A stretch of DNA of 7,057 bases from an uncultured Clostridia bacterium. GTDB taxonomy: Bacteria > Bacillota > Clostridia > Oscillospirales > CAG-272. Under the pieces are notes generated by a model. That model was not told the DNA's origin and did not search any database. It saw only the letters and a list, made by a program, of their open reading frames with translations. The DNA is taken from the NCBI GenBank assembly GCA_946618395.1, contig CAMOLD010000067.1, forward strand, positions 1 through 7,057, given 5' to 3'. The position numbers and the translations under genes were made by a program. Shown piece after piece: positions 5,921 to 7,057 of this stretch. Every line of letters begins with the position of its first letter. Position 1 is the first letter of the stretch.

Positions 5921-7000
5921 TTATTCTTCGTCCGATTTTCCGGCGGCGGCTTCCTTGCGGCGGCGGTCGGCGTCCTCATAGAGCGCGGCGCCAAGCGTTT
6001 CTTCCGCCGTCTCTTTGCCGCGGCGGGTTTTGCGCGCCGCGCGCGGCGCGCGTTTGGCGGTTTCCTGCTCGGAGGAGTCCACAACCGAAATGAAAATGTC
6101 TTCCAAATTCACACCCGAGGATTCCAGCCCGACCAAAGCCCATCCGCGCTCGGAAAGCAGATAGAACAGCTTTTTGCGAATGTCCAGCCCCTGCTCGGTT
6201 TCCACCGCGTAAACAACGGCGTCACCGTCCCGCTCGGGAAGCGCCTCGGCTTTTGCAACGCCGGGCATTTTTTGCAATGCGTCCAGCACCATTGCCTGCG
6301 GCCCGCAGATTTTGGCGCGGAAGCGGCGACTGCCCGAAACGACATTTGCAATGCGCTCGGTTTTCTCATCGGCAACGATGCGCCCCTTGTTGATGATGAC
6401 AATGCGGTCGCAAACCGCCTGCACCTCGGAAAGAAGATGGGTGGAAAGAATCACTGTGTGCGTTTTGCCCAGCCCGCGGATCAGGTTGCGGACCTCAATG
6501 ATCTGTTTGGGGTCAAGACCAACGGTCGGCTCGTCAAAAATCATCACCTTCGGGTCGCCCACCATTGCCTGCGCAATGCCCACGCGCTGGCGGTATCCCT
6601 TGGAAAGATGGCGGATCAGCCGCCCCGAAACTTCGCCCAGGCGAACGGTATCGCAAATCTCGCGCAAATGGGACTGGCGGTCCAGCCGGCAACCTTTGAG
6701 GTCGTAGCAGAAATTCAGGTATTCCCAAACCGTCATATCCAAATAGAGCGGCGGCTGTTCGGGCAAATACCCAATCATCTTTTTTGCGCGCAACGGGTCG
6801 CTCAAAATATCCACGCCGTCAATCATCGCCTTTCCGGCGGTGGAGGAAAGATAGCCGGTGAGAATATTCATTGCCGTGCTTTTCCCGGCGCCGTTCGGGC
6901 CGAGAAGACCGACAATTTCGCCTGCCTCCACGGCAAAGCTGACGTCGTCCAACGCGCAGTTGGAACCGTAATTTTTTACCAGATGCTCAATCCGAATCAT
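5921..7000 (-). CDS. ABC transporter ATP-binding protein, GldA-like, with charged C-terminal tail
   Basis: The ATG at 7000 (MIRIEHLVKNYG) is chosen because GGGAG lies 6 bases upstream and the protein then begins at the usual first strand of ABC ATPases; a 12-residue longer in-frame start at 7036 adds non-conserved residues. The 359-residue product has a complete nucleotide-binding domain: Walker A GPNGAGKST (34-42), Q-loop Q82 in LPEQPPLY, signature LSKGYRQRVG (132-141), Walker B VMIFDEP (152-158), D-loop GLD (161-163) and the switch His H188 in STHLLSEV. All catalytic residues are present. The region around 220-307 is the C-terminal accessory domain common in export-type ABC-2 ATPases, ending NLEDIFISVV. 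It is followed by about 50 residues that are almost all Lys, Arg, Glu, Asp and Ala, an unusual extension likely to be disordered. It powers the permease encoded next. The substrate is unknown. Confidence 0.96.
   Translation of the reverse strand: MIRIEHLVKNYGSNCALDDVSFAVEAGEIVGLLGPNGAGKSTAMNILTGYLSSTAGKAMIDGVDILSDPLRAKKMIGYLPEQPPLYLDMTVWEYLNFCYDLKGCRLDRQSHLREICDTVRLGEVSGRLIRHLSKGYRQRVGIAQAMVGDPKVMIFDEPTVGLDPKQIIEVRNLIRGLGKTHTVILSTHLLSEVQAVCDRIVIINKGRIVADEKTERIANVVSGSRRFRAKICGPQAMVLDALQKMPGVAKAEALPERDGDAVVYAVETEQGLDIRKKLFYLLSERGWALVGLESSGVNLEDIFISVVDSSEQETAKRAPRAARKTRRGKETAEETLGAALYEDADRRRKEAAAGKSDEE
6032..6051. repeat. Perfect 20-bp GC-only palindrome inside the ATPase tail
   Basis: The 20 bases are identical to their own reverse complement and contain only G and C. 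They sit in the part of the ATPase gene encoding the basic Arg/Ala/Pro segment (around residues 317-323). The symmetry stops at both ends (t on the left, g on the right). Because there is no loop, it would behave as a cruciform or self-complementary site, and in mRNA as a very stable short structure with a forced small loop. It is not followed by a T run on either strand, so it is not a terminator. Confidence 0.7.
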
Positions 7001-7006
7001 AGTTTG

Positions 7007-7011
7007 CTCCC
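7007..7011 (-). promoter_or_regulatory. Ribosome binding site of the ATPase gene
   Basis: GGGAG in the context AAAGGGAG lies 6 bases before the ATG at 7000-6998. It decides against the upstream in-frame ATG at 7036. The remaining bases to the right edge (7012-7057) show no convincing promoter boxes; only a weak GCCG/CGGC pair is visible, so the operon promoter probably lies outside the window. Confidence 0.65.
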
Positions 7012-7057
7012 TTTCCCTGCGGAGAATGCCGCGCAACGGCGGAATTCGGGTTTTTCT

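Noticed and set aside
7001..7036. Upstream in-frame ATG at 7036 that would add 12 residues to the ATPase.
   Set aside because: ABC ATPases of this type start right at the first strand (MIRIEHL), and GGGAG fits the ATG at 7000.
7027..7057. Possible rho-independent terminator at the right edge on the plus strand (GCCG/CGGC pair, later a T run).
   Set aside because: The stem has only four base pairs, is separated from the T run by about ten bases, and the T run is broken by the window edge; too weak to call.
1..7057. Mobile elements, tRNA or rRNA genes, CRISPR repeats and toxin-antitoxin or defence genes.
   Set aside because: No repeat array, inverted-repeat-bounded transposase, cloverleaf or nuclease-type motif was seen; the coding space is fully occupied by the five genes.

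Overview
The window is one strand-coherent gene cluster. Five genes all lie on the minus strand, so they are transcribed from the right edge towards the left edge, with only 15 to 30 bases between neighbours. In transcription order they are: an ABC transporter ATPase (7000-5921), an ABC-2 type permease of the GldF type (5905-5132), a GldG-like ABC auxiliary protein (5112-3562), a second, divergent GldG-like protein (3534-1870), and a DUF4340-type membrane-anchored protein that starts at a TTG codon (1839) and runs off the left edge. No RNA gene, mobile element, CRISPR array or convincing terminator is visible, and no stretch longer than about 60 bases lacks a gene.

The organism is probably a moderately GC-rich Firmicute, such as a gut clostridium of the Oscillospirales type. 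This is inferred from strong AGGAGG Shine-Dalgarno sites, a TTG start, mid-range to high GC by eye, and a gene set that I associate with that group (GldA/GldF-like ABC transporter, GldG-family protein, DUF4340 protein). I cannot prove the taxonomy from the window. The Gld names come from Bacteroidota gliding motility, where GldA, GldF and GldG form an ABC transporter. Nothing else here points to gliding, so the cluster is better read as a Gld-type envelope ABC system of unknown substrate.

The proteins plausibly form one complex. The cytoplasmic ATPase drives the six-helix permease. The two GldG paralogues each have one N-terminal and one C-terminal membrane helix around a large domain outside the membrane. 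The DUF4340 protein has one N-terminal helix and a very large outer domain. More than half of the coding capacity is therefore devoted to extracytoplasmic mass attached to a minimal transporter. The most notable points are the tandem, strongly diverged GldG pair, the apparently two-repeat DUF4340 protein, the near-identical ribosome-binding spacers before the last two genes, and a charged tail on the ATPase whose coding sequence contains a perfect 20-bp GC-only palindrome.
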